Positions 27,107 through 39,800 of a stretch of DNA of 64,000 nt are shown piece after piece. The stretch is taken from the NCBI GenBank assembly GCA_015680905.1, contig CM027377.1, positions 4,984,501-5,048,500 on the forward strand, given 5' to 3'. The notes below the pieces were generated by a model. It did not search any database. It had not been told where the DNA came from and worked only from the letters and a program-made list of their open reading frames with translations. A program made the translations under genes and the position numbers. This DNA is from Coptis chinensis. Taxonomy: Eukaryota; Streptophyta; Magnoliopsida; Ranunculales; Ranunculaceae. The stretch's first letter is position 1; each line of letters starts with the position of its first letter.

Positions 27107-30100
27107 CTAGTTACACACAAATACGGTAGCATGCATACACATCAAAACAACGTTACATGACGATGCGTCATCCACAACTTCGATCCACCGATCTGCTGGG
27201 ATTACCCGGAAATCGGATCGATGCTCATTAAAAAATTCACCAAATCTTGAGCGCCACTTTCGTGGAAACCGATCCTCGAACAAAAATGAAGCGCTTTCGG
27301 GCAAACTGAAAAACCACCGACTCTATTGTTTGCTCCCCATTATAAGAGAGAATGTAGACTATATTCACAACTTCACGGTACAGGCGGATGATGATCACCT
27401 TATCAATTTTCGGTAATGACATGCTTGTCTTCCCGGTGCGCTAGTCGAAGCGGTATGTCGAAATGACCTCGGTGATGTCATACTTTTTTCGTCCGGGGCG
27501 GCATAGGCGTCTGAGGCTTCGATTATCGCCTTCTTAAGCCTTTAGCGCCACCTTCCGACATTTCTTCGCATAAGCCGTCACAACCGCCCGGTTCCCTTTC
27601 CGGCTCGGTCACATCCGACACGATCACAGGCTTCCGGTGATTCACGTTACGGTACTTGGTGGACATATCATCGATTTCTTCTTGTCCACCCCCACGCATT
27701 TCGCATCAACCCGGTTCCGCGTCGCGGGTTACCACTAATCTCGAGCGCACGCGGCATCTTTCGACTTATCATACCTGCGAAACGCATGAACATAGTTAGA
27801 ACACCGGACTCCACGGAAGTCGGTTTTACGGACTTAAGCTATCAAGAACTCACCAAACAAGCGGCCATATCCATCGTCCCCGTGGTGTCCCCATGTCCTC
27901 GTCCCTCAACTTCGCTTTATCTCCATCTAGCACAATCCCGCCCGAGCGGTATTATATATGGGGGCGAGTGAAAGCTTCTGATCCGGCGTTTCACCATCCG
28001 CTTCTTCCCGTCTTTCCCGGGTAGTAGAATTAAAACCCCACATCCTTACATGGTGGTGGGGCGAACTCTCACATGGCTGGCGACGACCTTGCCCGACTTC
28101 GTTCTTCGGTCGGTCGGCGACCGGTCATTCGCCCACTTTCGGCTGGCGACTGAATACAATGCCCGCCCGGCGACTATCCTCCTCGATTAAACTTGTGACC
28201 GCCCGTTTCTCCATCGGCAACCTTTCTCTTCCCCGATCGCCATGAACATGAGGCTCAAACTCCATTTCCTCCATTGTTAGAGGGCGGCGTTTCTCTCATA
28301 AGCGACGACATCTAGCCATACTAGCCTAGCGACAAAGTTCCCGACGACAAAGTTAACACTTACTCTAGGTATTTCTCAAAGTGAATAACACGCGTAGAAA
28401 GAAGCCACATACGATGAACAAAGCGGCGGCGAGAAAACACGGGCGGGGCGAGCAAAAGATGAGGAAGGAAGCTTAGGCAAAACAATGACGAGAACCTCTT
28501 GATGATATGTGAAGCGGTTTATATTCCTTAGGAAGCGTCTTTTCCTAAGTGCCTCATTATCACCTTGAGGCGTAAGCGCCATCGCCCGCCATCATTATGT
28601 CCCATGAACCGCTCGTCTCCTACGTGTCATGCACGCCAAGGGAACAACTGCGGTTAAGCGGCCTGCGAATCTGAAGCAATTGACTGCATCTCGAGCGGAC
28701 TCCGGCGATCGATGCTCCGCGTCGCGCGTCGCGCCATGATCTAAAGCACTCGAACAACACGGCGCTCCCCCATCTTTACCAATCGTAAGTAAGGAGGTCG
28801 CGTCACCCGCAATGGGCCTACCGTTCCATTCTAAAGCCGCGTGTCATCCTACGTAACTATGAGTGAGCAACCGACTTCGGACATACACACACAACACAAC
28901 TATCTATCATCGCATGTAAACAAAGGAAGATCGGTGTAATAAGCGTTATCATACACATTTCGATGTTGAGCCGAGTTCTTTGAGATTACTTTCGGAAATC
29001 AACCCGGCCCCACGAGTTCGTCACATTCGGCTACCCCAAATCGGCGGGGAGACACCCACTTGTTCGGGATTACGATTACACAAACATAAAAAAAACGCCA
29101 GGTTTACCCCAGAAACCCGTTCTATTGTATCCAAAGTATATAAGGCGATAAAAGGCAAAGAACAAATTTTACAACTCGTCATCTCCAGCCACATTAACTA
29201 CTCCTCCACGCTCAAACGGCTTCATCGACCTCGGCATCTCTCCCGTCCCACAATGATGATCGCTATGCCATCCAACTCTAAACTTCATCACGCATCGTGT
29301 CTGGCGGCTTATTTCGAGCCACCCCGGCCACGGCACGCTCACGAAGAAACGATCGCCTAGCGGCACCCACGGAACCTCCTCCACCGAGGGACGGGACGCA
29401 CAGCGGGCGTGTTCCTCCTTCAAGCCATTGTAGTCAGCCTCCAGTTCAACGAAGTCTGCGTCCAGCGTGTCATAGGCCTGATTAGCGTCCTGAGCAACCT
29501 TCTTGCAGTGCAAGGCATAATCGTTCAGCCTCCCAATTTCCACGGTAGCTGCTCGCACATTATCTTCAGCTCCTTCTAGCTTTTGCCTCAGCTCTTCCGC
29601 TTCCGTATCTTTCAGCATCTTGGCCAGATTCAACGCTTCATGAGCTCTCTTCAAATCTTCCAGTTCCTCGCGCTCCATCTGCGAGGCGTCCTGGACATTT
29701 TTCAGCTCCTCACCCAGCTTCAGCACCATTTCCCTATCTGATTCTGCGAACTGGGCGATCTCTTTCAACTTCTGGAATCCACTCACCAGCTGCGCGAACA
29801 TACACATGGTTAGCACACCAACAATTTGCATAAGCAAGCAAGTACCTCAGATGAAGTTATAGACATACCAAGCATTGTGCGCGATTTCCATTCGTCTCAA
29901 GTTGTCGATAACCCGCTTCTCATCTAGCTCTGCGGTTGCCATCGAGCTATTTGTTCTAGCAAACAACCCGCTATCTTCTTGGATCGAAGCGGCGATCGCC
30001 GTTTCCGCGGTCTTATTTGCGCCCATTCTCGTCGGATAGACAAAATGTCCTTCCGGATCGTCCGCCAGAGGCGCCACCGCTTTTCGATCGCCTTCGTGGA

Positions 30101-31243
30101 GCCTTGGCCTTCTTCACGGATGGGATCGGCGTCCCGGTCGGCGCTGACTGGACCCCACTCAAAGTGGCCAAGTCCATGACCTGCTTTCGGTCGGGCCCCA
30201 CTGGCCGAGATACCGTGGCCCCGGCCGCACCACCATCGGATCCGCCCCCGTGCTAGCACCATCTTCCGCGAGCATGTCGAGCTACTTTCGCGGCTTCGTC
30301 CGATCTGCTTTCGAGGCGTCGGCGTGGCCTCCTCTCCGACCTGCCCTTTTAGCGGGCGGTCAAAACCAGCGGCTCCAACTCTACAGGGGCCTCGATCGAA
30401 CCCCATTCGGGCCGACTGCCCGATCCTCCGACTCTGCGGTTCCCCCCTAACGGGCCGCTTGCGGCTCCCACGCACCCCTCTCTCCTCTCGTGTTATCGGA
30501 TCACTTGCGGCTTTCTCCATCACCCCTCGCCGTTCGACTTAGAGCCCGCTCCTTTTGCACCTTCCTCTTCTCCGGATCGCGGCCCCCCTTTTCCTCAAAG
30601 AAATGAGCAACCTCGGGCAACCGCTTGTTTTTCAAACGACGAGTCGGCCCGAGCGAATCTTTCTATCTCCCCACGATCGGTTCGCGCTTCCGCGAGAAAA
30701 CTCTGCGGCCAAAGCAAAACAAAGACACGTTTAGGCGGCTATCAAACGTTCTAAAAATAACAACGAAAAAGTGTTCCTACCCACCGGATATGTTACAAAT
30801 CCCTGGTTCGCGGTATACACCCGCTCACCGCGGTAATTGCCAACTAGCAACAACGGTCTCTTAGTCCGGGCCTCATTGCTTACTCCATCGATCCGCGGCG
30901 GAGCGGCGTCGTCATGGTTTGCAAGCTAAAGTTCATGTTCCCCGATCGGCGTATCACATAGTGCTCCACTATATCCGATACCCTATATCATATTCCCCAC
31001 TTCGCGTTCAGCCGAGGTGAACACCTTAAATAATCGCCGGGTGTTACCCGCAGTAGAACCGAGGGAGACTTCCAACAAAGCGCCAAAAGTAGCATACCGG
31101 TTTGAAAGCGGTATGTGCATCTGGCGCTCTCGGTAACCCTCACAGATTATAACTCCACCATTCGGCGGGTTATACTCCTCACTCTGAACATTTTCACTTT
31201 CGATTCGTGGCTCGTATATCTCGGTCGGGGACATTAATCCCAT
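27107..31243 (-). pseudogene. Antisense ORF region of the retrotransposon, coiled-coil rich, frameshifted
   Basis: Minus-strand open pieces line up over 4 kb between pol and the 3' LTR. From 31243 downward come a segment with PLSNRYATFGALLEVSLGS, a basic linker region (30523-29924), a long coiled coil (29837-29370; ERELEDL-like heptads, KLGEELKNVQDASQMERE), and a C-terminal part with DRFPRKWRSRFGEFF (27270). Similar antisense ORFs of unknown function are described for Tat/Retand elements. Pieces are separated by small indels. Confidence 0.55.
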
Positions 31244-32029
31244 CTGCTGCCCTCATTTCGGGGAAAGAGTTAAGCGACCTGACGGTTCACACTTCTAGGG
31301 GCACATCGCTTTGATGCCGACCTCTCCCCTCGACTGGCCGTCTTGGCCCGTCATCTCGACCGAGATCGGGCATTACCCCGCCTATCCTATCTTCTTCTTC
31401 TAACTTCGGCCCACGCCCGATACTTCGCGATTCTTCATCCTCATACTCTCCTGAACTCAAAGATATCTCGGACCTCCTCCGACCAGGCCGAGTATCATCG
31501 AGAATCGGACATTATAACAACCGCTTTTCTATCAAATATTCGGTTCTAAACCCTATAGCATTACAATAACCTACTTACTTAAAATAACGGCGGACGGAGA
31601 GGAAAGCAAATGGAAATGGGAAAGATAACAATGACGGGAGCACTCACGGAAACCACTGGCTGGCGTTTTTGGAAGAAGAAAAACCGCGAAATAACTTTTT
31701 CAGTATTCCAAATCTGATTTTGAATAAACCGCCCGCTCGGTTACCAAGGAGTAATCATTCTGACCCTACGCTATAGCCCGCTGCGTGTTCCAAGGCATCT
31801 TTGTCCTTTCCGGCGATTCAGCATAACGCGGCGACCGTTCGCTTCAATCTTTACGATTACGTCGCGTGCGTAAGATAAAACTACATTTTTCCGCCAATTC
31901 ACGAGGCCACAACATTCAAAAGTGGCTCTACCGGTCGGTTCATCCACTACTTGTTAAAACACACTCCACCACGCTCGTCCGACTCTTTCTCTCCGAAATA
32001 TTTTCCACTTACAACGCCTACCGGGAGGC

Positions 32030-32595
32030 CGTAGGGCGATATCCTCATAGGGCATCGCGCTTTCGCGAGAGCATAAGCCCGAAGATATCGACCTCCAAGA
32101 CAAACGAGAAAAATAGCCCTAGCGGAACCTGCGTGTCGCGCGATAGATGAATCAAAGGCGACCTCAAGACCGACTGCGAGCGACTCGAGTAGGTGAATGC
32201 GATCGAAGATATCTCGATCTGAACACTTTGCCGATAGAGAGCGGCGAATAGAAACACAATCCACCGTGTAATGATTGCCAAGATCTTAGTGGTAATCTCA
32301 ACACCGAAATAGGGACTACCGCATCTACCCCAATCATAACGGATCAATTCAACACTCATCCGCGATCTCCACCCTACATTTGTACAAAAGAATACCGTGT
32401 CGGAAGGATCTCCTCTCTCAAAACTCTATAAATACCACTCTTTGGAACTTCGTCGGACGATTCTTCTCCCCGAAAAAGGAAAAGCGAGAGAATCGTGGCG
32501 GTTAAACTCCACAATGACCTCGGTCACATCCAAAATCCTAACCCTTCCCTTTCTTCTTAATTGTAATTAGGAGAAGACCAAAACGCTCCTTTACA
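32030..32595 (+). repeat. 3' LTR of the Tat-like element
   Basis: About 566 bp, colinear with the 5' LTR and ending CTTTACA directly before the TCCTC duplication. Its first bases read CGTAGGGCGATATCC rather than TGTAGGGGAGCGATATCC, so the exact start is uncertain by a few bases. Confidence 0.88.
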
Positions 32596-32979
32596 TCCTC
32601 CTCTTCCTCTTTCCTAGGGTTCCTCATCTATTCTCGTCCTTCTCTTTCTCTTTTATACTGCCTTTCTCTCCTCTCCTCTCCCCTTTGGACCAGGCCCATT
32701 AAACTATCATTCCACAGACCAGTGCCCCTAGTGGGTATAAATTAGGCTATAACAGTTAGTAATATTACAAACTTTTCTGATGCCATTTCTGTTGAGTTCT
32801 ATATGGTTGGAGAAGTTTACACAAAATATTGTAATATATATATATTTATTGGTAAGCTGTTTTCAATGAGATCAGTAACTCTTTGATGCTGGTGGGGTTC
32901 GAGTCTCAGACTTCTGGGTATCATCACCCAAAAGTTTTACCAACTTTGATAGTTGGCACTTGCATGGACATCAAAAGAA

Positions 32980-33096
32980 GGGTGTAACACGAGGACTTCT
33001 AGGAGATCACCCATCCTAATATTATTCTCGCCCAAACACATTTAACTACAGAGTTCTAATAGGATCCGGTGTATTAGTGCTGGTATGAGTGCACCC
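32980..33096 (-). pseudogene. 5S rRNA-derived sequence, probably from a Cassandra-type LTR
   Basis: The complement of this stretch follows plant 5S rRNA end to end (117 of about 120 bases): it has CATACCAGCACTAATACACC, the internal promoter region and GGGCGAGAATAATATTAGG. Almost all differences are C to T or G to A, as expected after long cytosine methylation. A single 5S copy outside an array suggests a Cassandra element, whose LTR carries 5S. I could not fix LTR ends, so a retroposed or stray 5S copy remains possible. Confidence 0.75.
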
Positions 33097-33798
33097 ATGT
33101 ATCTGATATATGAATTTGGTTAATCACTAGAGCTTAGAAAGAAATATAGGTATTTCCATATATAAAACCTAGTCCTGGACTCCTGGCCCCATCCCGGCCC
33201 ATAGAGTAGTCTGGCCCAAAGATGGATATGTGTAACCCAAAAGGCTTAGACAAACAGAAATGGACTTCAGAAAAAAAAAAAAGGACCAATAACTTGAACT
33301 AGCGGAATAAAAACGGAAATGACTATAGGATGATAGGATCGAGCAGCGTCAAAGCATCTAACTTCTGAATCTCCACTATCTAGAGTGTCCTCACTCCTCA
33401 GAGCACCTAATTTATATACATAATTAATCTTTTTTATTATTACATATTTTAAATGTAATTTTTTCTAATACAACTTAGATGTACACCTCTATATACGTAG
33501 TTGTACCACCTACGCAGATGTCATTCTTCCATTGCATTCTTATCATTTGGTTACTATATATTCATGTAGAGGCTACTCAAATAAAAGTTTCATTGTTGAA
33601 AATATATCAATTTTAATATTGCAAGCTTTATTCAATATATATTAGACAATGAGAAGTCCAATCAAATTATTTGCTAAACATTTTAATATTGATAAAATAA
33701 CTTGGCAAGTGTTAACTTTAGTTTATCATCATCGGTCTCTTAGTGATACATTTTTCGTGTCAATAAAGTTGTAGGTGGGTCTACTTTATGTCTACAAC

Positions 33799-35139
33799 CA
33801 GGGGTGTAAAAAAGGCTCTCAAGCCTTTAGCCCCACCTGACCCATGAGCTAAAAAAGCCCTCATACAATTTGAAGGCTGGGCCGGCCCAGCCTTTACGTT
33901 TTGAAGGGAGGATAAAGGCTTAGATGTGAAAGCATGAGGACGGTCCTCAGCCCGACCCTCAAAGGCCTGCATTAAGGCTCTCACAACTTTTCTATGTGAT
34001 TTTATTTATATTTTGTTAAAAAAGTACGTAATTGTATAAATAGTGTAAGTACCCTCCATTCTCAAGCATATCACTACAGCACACGTGTCCACAATTCAGA
34101 TTGTATCTTCACAACTCATACATCACCAGCTCGTACCACGCCACCAGGACGTGACAATGACCCAAACTCAGGTTGTCCCAAATATCAAGCACATCCATAT
34201 ATGAAAGCAAATGATTTACCGCGATCCTGAAGCTCAGTCAATGCACCAATATATCAATGATATATTTATTTTGTAACATCAGAATTGAAATAATGACGAA
34301 TCATTAAGATATCACAAAATATTGATCTACACTTGATAACGGCCTGGAGCAAATAAGAAAAGTTAGATCAAATATCTATAAGTAGAGAGAGATGAACTAC
34401 GTAAAGCTTGATTCAAGTTTACCCAAAGAACTTGATATATAGGCAACTCTTGTCCAAAGAAAGAGTAGTGTAGTCATTAATTCCCTAGCTACCAAACTCA
34501 ACATCAGGTCATAGACACAAAATCCACACCTCTATAAATAGCAAAATGAAATGTATGTTTTACATAAGTTAGTACTTTGAGTAGACTCCTCTAACGTTAT
34601 ATGAAAAATCTAGTTCAAAATAACAAACTGTTTCATTGTCGGGATATGAACCTGGGTCACTTCTCCATGTATAAGCAATAATGAAATATAAATCAAAATG
34701 ATGTGATATGATCCTTAGTATATGATTATGAAGTTTTTAATCAACTTCAACTAATTAACACACAAGTTACTCTATAACCTACAACACCACATCATATTTT
34801 TTGTTTCATATACATTTCTTATTGATTCATGGAATACATCGGTACATAAAACCTAAGAATGAAACTTTTGAATTTTAATATTTTACAAATTTTAGCCAAT
34901 CAAATTATTAATTAAGTACATTTACCAAAGTCAATATTGAGAAAACCAATTATTTAAACGTGATAATTAATTTATCGCATATCAATTTAGCAAGATTATA
35001 TTGTAAATAAATAGTTTAAAAGAATAATCAAACTAGTTCCTATGGCCCCTCAATTCTATAAAAAGAGAGTTGAGATAAGCGTTAAGACTTCACAATTTTA
35101 GCATTGGCCTTCATAGGCCCGACCCGTTTTACACCCCTA
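33799..35139. mobile_element. Non-autonomous hAT-like element
   Basis: It starts CAGGGGTGTAAAA and ends with the complement TTTTACACCCCTA. Near-identical 8-bp sequences flank it, TCTACAAC (33791-33798) and TCTATAAC (35140-35147). CAGGGG-type ends with 8-bp duplications are typical of hAT elements. Its subterminal GGCCC/GGGCC-rich parts are also common in plant hATs. No transposase frame is seen in 1341 bp. Confidence 0.78.
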
Positions 35140-35147
35140 TCTATAAC

Positions 35148-36763
35148 TCTAAGATTATAGGTCTGACCAAAATGCACTTTTTGATTAGAGGTGAACTAAA
35201 AACAGGTGGTTTGTTGTGTAATAGCATAGAGCGCCGATTGGAAATTTTCATATCGCGGTTTTATTGAGGTTTGAGTGGAAAAGTGCAAAAGTGCGGATTG
35301 GAAGTAAGAGCGACATACATGTGTGACAGTTTGGGTGACTAAGAGTGTTGGGGAAAATGATACCAATCGCCCATCAAGATAGTTTGAATATGAACACTCT
35401 AAACTCCAATGAAAAATCTAAACTATCACTACAACCAACAACTACAAACCTAAGCTATGAAATTAACTATTACAAACAAACAATAGCAATGTAAAGTAAC
35501 TTAACAGAATGAGACACAATATGTAACGTGGTTCGGCTAATGATGCTTATTTCCACAATAACAAATCTTTTTATAAGTGGGGGAATGAATATTACAATCA
35601 CTCCTCTCAAGTCTCTCCAAACTTACTAGATCTCTCGTACTAATATCTCTTTACAAGTTTTATCTCTTTACAAGAGTTTTCTTTCAATTTTGGTTTATCT
35701 TAAAATTGGTTTATCACAAAGACTTAATTTTGGGTAAAAACCTTAACTTCTTTTATATAGTTGCTGTAATTTTAACCGAGTGACTCACATTCAAGAAAAG
35801 TGGGTCATTCCTTGAAAATTAATATTTTTCAACACACGAATTTTCAATTCATCTCGGTTCAATAACAAAAAATCAAAACTTTGATCTTCTTCGTTCTCAC
35901 ATGGTGAGGAACACCCAACAAAAAGCACCACATGTCCATACTGCCACCATTATCAGAGACCAGCAATTATGCACCTGAATTACATTTGTTTACTTTTTCT
36001 AATTTTGCTCAACTTTTTTTTTGATAGTTTTAGTGGTAGGGCCGCCCAACAAAAAACAAAATGTTAAAAGTTAGAACTGAAAAATAGAAAATGAAATAAA
36101 ATTTTAGAACTCATTTTCTTCTTCTACACCCATAGTTTGGAATTTCAAAATTTTTGGAATTCCGACAAATCTAAAATCTGAAATTCATTAAATTTCAATC
36201 CCTATCACATTTAGAATTTCAAATAATTTTGAAATTTCAGATATTTCAACTTTATGTTCGGAATTCCATTTTTTTGAAAAACCGAAATTCTAGACCGAAT
36301 TTCAAAATTTTATTCGAAATCACAAACTATGGCTACACCACTTATAAATAGTAGAGATTTAGAGGTCACTATCTTAGTGAATCCGATGGACCATGGTTGC
36401 CTGCAGCCGTGGTGTTTCCGGATAAAGGCCGAATTATGAACAGGTGCATGGATGTCACCCCACGTACCCGTGTAGAAATTAAGAAATGTCACAAATCGAT
36501 AATTCTATTAAAATTTTCGCGAAATCTCCGTACTCCACTAGAATCTTTGTTTTGTGCACGAAATAATATTCGCATCCAAGACACAAAATCCAGAATATCC
36601 CGTACTCACCTGGACCCACAAAGAGTCCAAATGCCACTTATAATATGAGGCATATACTCATTACCAAACCTCAAAAGCCACATGTCTTCACATCAACAGT
36701 TCCCTCTAATAATAAAAGTAGGGTTAGTAGGCCCCACTTCCAGTTCCCCACACACAAAACAAC
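35148..36763. other. Intergenic, upstream of PPC4
   Basis: AT-rich DNA with no credible exon. A stretch at 36120-36310 repeats short words of the type GGAATTTCAAAA and TTTGAAATTTCAG in both orientations. The PPC4 promoter occupies the right end. Confidence 0.5.
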
Positions 36764-36770
36764 TATAAAA
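36764..36770 (+). promoter_or_regulatory. TATA box of PPC4
   Basis: TATAAAA lies 126 bp before the start codon, followed by a pyrimidine- and CA-rich leader of the usual plant 5' UTR kind. Confidence 0.7.
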
Positions 36771-36895
36771 AAACCATTTTCTCCACTCAACTCCAAAAAC
36801 ACTCCACCTGTCATCTTTCTCTCTGTGACTTTGTGACTCTGTCTATTATCATCATCTTTGTTTCTAGTCAGTGAAGGAAGAAACTAGCTTGCACT

Positions 36896-39800
36896 ATGAC
36901 TGACACTACTGATGATATTGCAGAGGAAATATCTTTTCAGAGTTTTGAAGATGATTGTAGATTACTTGGAAGTTTACTTAATGATGTTCTTCAAAGAGAA
37001 GTTGGTGACCAGTTCATTCAAACTGTTGAAAGAAAGAGAATCCTTGCTCAGGTGACAAATACTATCTTCATGGTTCTATTATTCATTTGGTCTGCATGTA
37101 CTTTTTTTTTATGTGGACATCTCTTATTTTTATCTAAACTGTATTTTTATTTGTTGTGTGTTTATATATAGCTTTGGTTCTGTTCTTTTATGATCAGGTT
37201 ATCTTATGTCTTCAGTGTAGTCTATTTTGTCTTTGGTTTATATTTGGCATGTTGAGACACGTACTTCAATTTTTAGCTTTTATTAGGAAACTTTTTAGCT
37301 TTCTACATTAGTTCAAAATGTTAGTTAAATAGTGTCTTTTGTGATAAGTCATCTATCATTTTCATTTGACACTCTTAAATCTTAATTGTCTACATCTGTT
37401 TTCAACCTCTCCATTTTTAGGATGTTACTGATTTTCTACAAATTTGTCTGTTTACCACATATATTCATTACATTATTTCTTGTTTTGAGTATATAATTTG
37501 CTGAATCAAATTTGTCCTGTTTTTAGTTGAATTTTTTGAGACAACAAATTTCATGTATAAATAAGTGGTTCCTTTTGATGAAAGTTTCATTCTACATGCT
37601 GGAGGAACGAACGAAAGAAGATATTCAGTTTTGATATTGAAAACAAATAAAAATGCAGAACGGCATAGTAGGTTTTCCTTATTCTGTGATGAAATGTTAG
37701 GGATCCGCCAGCCCCTAGTCTTGCGAAGAAAATGAATATAACAAATTAGTCTTCAGCTGTTCAAGAAATATTATGTGCAATGTTTGTGTAAAAGGATTCT
37801 TATTTATGATAAATCAATGATATATAATTCAGAGCTGTTATATTAAACATGTGTCGACGTGTTTAATGTGGCAGGTTGTTGACTTGGTTGTTTCTATGCG
37901 TTCAATGTCCTAGAATCTTGGATATTTGTTTTGTTCCACTTGTTTCCGTCAACTCCATCATATGTAACTATTGTCATGTTGGATTGTGTTTTTAGAGTGC
38001 TTGCAATATGAGGAAGGCAGGAATAGAAGACACAGCTGAATTGCTTGAGAAGCAGTTGGCTTTGGAAATATCAAAGATGACACTAGAGGAAGCCTTGACA
38101 CTAGCTAGAGCATTCAGCCATTACCTTACACTTATGGGAATTGCTGAGACTCATCACAGGTTAATTGATTTCCTTGACAATTCGAATGAACCATATTAGT
38201 TCTTCTTCCAGCGAAATCTTATGTCCCCATCTGGAACTATTTCCTAATATGGAACTATTTCACTATGTAGGGTCCGTAAGGCACGAAATGTGGCTCATTT
38301 ATCCAAATCATGTGACGACATATTTAATCAATTAATACAGGGTGGAGTTTCGCAGGAAGATCTCTATAACACAGTTTGCAAGCAGGTTCTTTCTTTGAAG
38401 TTTGTCTTTGTGGATGTATAAGTTAGGCAAGCCACTGAGTATTGGATTCTCTGTAATGACGATTGGTTCTTAATACAGGAGGTTGAGATTGTACTTACTG
38501 CACACCCTACTCAAATAAATAGGCGTACTCTACAATTCAAACACGTCAGAATTGCCGTAAGATGATTACAATGCAGAGGCTTAATATACAAGTTCAACTC
38601 CACATAAAGCTTGACGAGTTTCTTCTTCTCTTGCAGCAACTCTTGGAATATAACGATAGGCCTGATCTCAACCATGAAGATAGAGAGATGCTTATTGAAG
38701 ATCTGGTACTTTTCAGTGCCTAAAAGATTTGGATATCTTATTGTCTTGCACTCTTTAATCCAATATTCATTGAATTTGCCAGGCAAGAGAAGTAACTGCA
38801 ATATGGCAGACAGATGAGCTGAGACGACAAAAGCCCACACCGGTTGATGAAGCTAGGGCTGGTATTTTGATTTTCAATACGGAATCTTTTTTGTTTCCCC
38901 CCTTTATGTTTATTGTAAAAACTGGCATGTTATCGATCTCTCTTCCCAGGATTACACATTGTGGAGCAATCACTTTGGAAAGCAATACCTCATTACTTGC
39001 GCCGTCTTAGCAATGCTCTAAAGAAGGTCTGCAGCATCCATTACTTCAGATTATGTGTGTTGCAGTGTGTTGAATAATGAGCTGGTTACTTTTGTTATGT
39101 TGACGGTTATGCACCACTAGAACGAGTAGTACTATGTGTATTTTATGTGATTGTGGTTAAAACCTGCTGGTCCATGACGTGGCAAGCTGCATTGCTTATA
39201 GTTCACCAAATGTGGTCAAGTGTTTATATCCATTCCATAATGATTTCTCGTCTTCTTCATCCATTCAATCTCTGTCATTGGTTTCTCATCTCATCCCATG
39301 ACATTCAGTGTGTTTGGTTCTCGTAGCATACTGGAAGACCACTTCCATTGACTTGCACACCAATAAAGTTCGGATCTTGGATGGGAGGTGATAGAGATGG
39401 AAATCCCAATGTGACAGCAAAGGTGAACTTGTAGATTGCGTTCTGTTATTTAAAACTCCTGAATATTGCTAATTTTATTATATACATTGATCAGTTTTTC
39501 CTTAAAAAAGGAAAAAGAAAACAGAGATAATCACATTATGTCGGAATGCAAAACTTACGACTTTAAGTGTTCACCAAAATGCATCAACTAGAACATTCAT
39601 TATTCATTATCTTAGGAAGTAGAATTACCAGAAAATTAGATTTTTGCTTTTACAAGTGAAAGAGGGCGATTTTGTGGGATGACTCCTATCTTGGACCTTT
39701 AATTTCACATTTATGCAAATGGTTTTTTTACATTATACAGCCTTCATCGGTTGACTCTCACATTGTACTCCCATCTTGTCTCTGTTTCAGGTCACACGAG

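Larger units (their letters stand above)
20006..32595 (+). mobile_element. Ty3/gypsy LTR retrotransposon, Tat-like, 12.6 kb, degraded frames
   Basis: Two LTRs (20006-20599 and 32030-32595) bracket a gag-pol region, and TCCTC flanks both sides (20001-20005, 32596-32600). Order on the plus strand is LTR, primer-binding site, gag, protease, reverse transcriptase, RNase H, integrase, a tandem-repeat block, an antisense coiled-coil ORF region, LTR. RT before integrase defines Ty3/gypsy. The long 3' region with tandem repeats and an antisense ORF is known for the Tat lineage. Base composition is much richer in G and C than the flanks. The coding parts are interrupted by many small indels and no ORF is complete, so it is non-autonomous as written. 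Confidence 0.92.
19968..32754. mobile_element. Solo LTR (192 bp), split by a later retrotransposon
   Basis: TGTTACGACC at 19968 and GGCTATAACA ending at 32754 are the ends of one short LTR-like sequence that begins TGTTA and ends TAACA. The two parts, 19968-20005 and 32601-32754, sum to 192 bp. They are flanked by the 5-bp duplication GTTAG at 19963-19967 and 32755-32759. No internal region is left, so this is a solo LTR or a very small element. The 12.6-kb element inserted into it at TCCTC. Confidence 0.8.

Noticed and set aside
32850..32970. Possible tRNA-related SINE (GGTTCGAGTCTC resembles a B box)
   Set aside because: No convincing A box at the right distance, no poly(A) tail and no target duplication.
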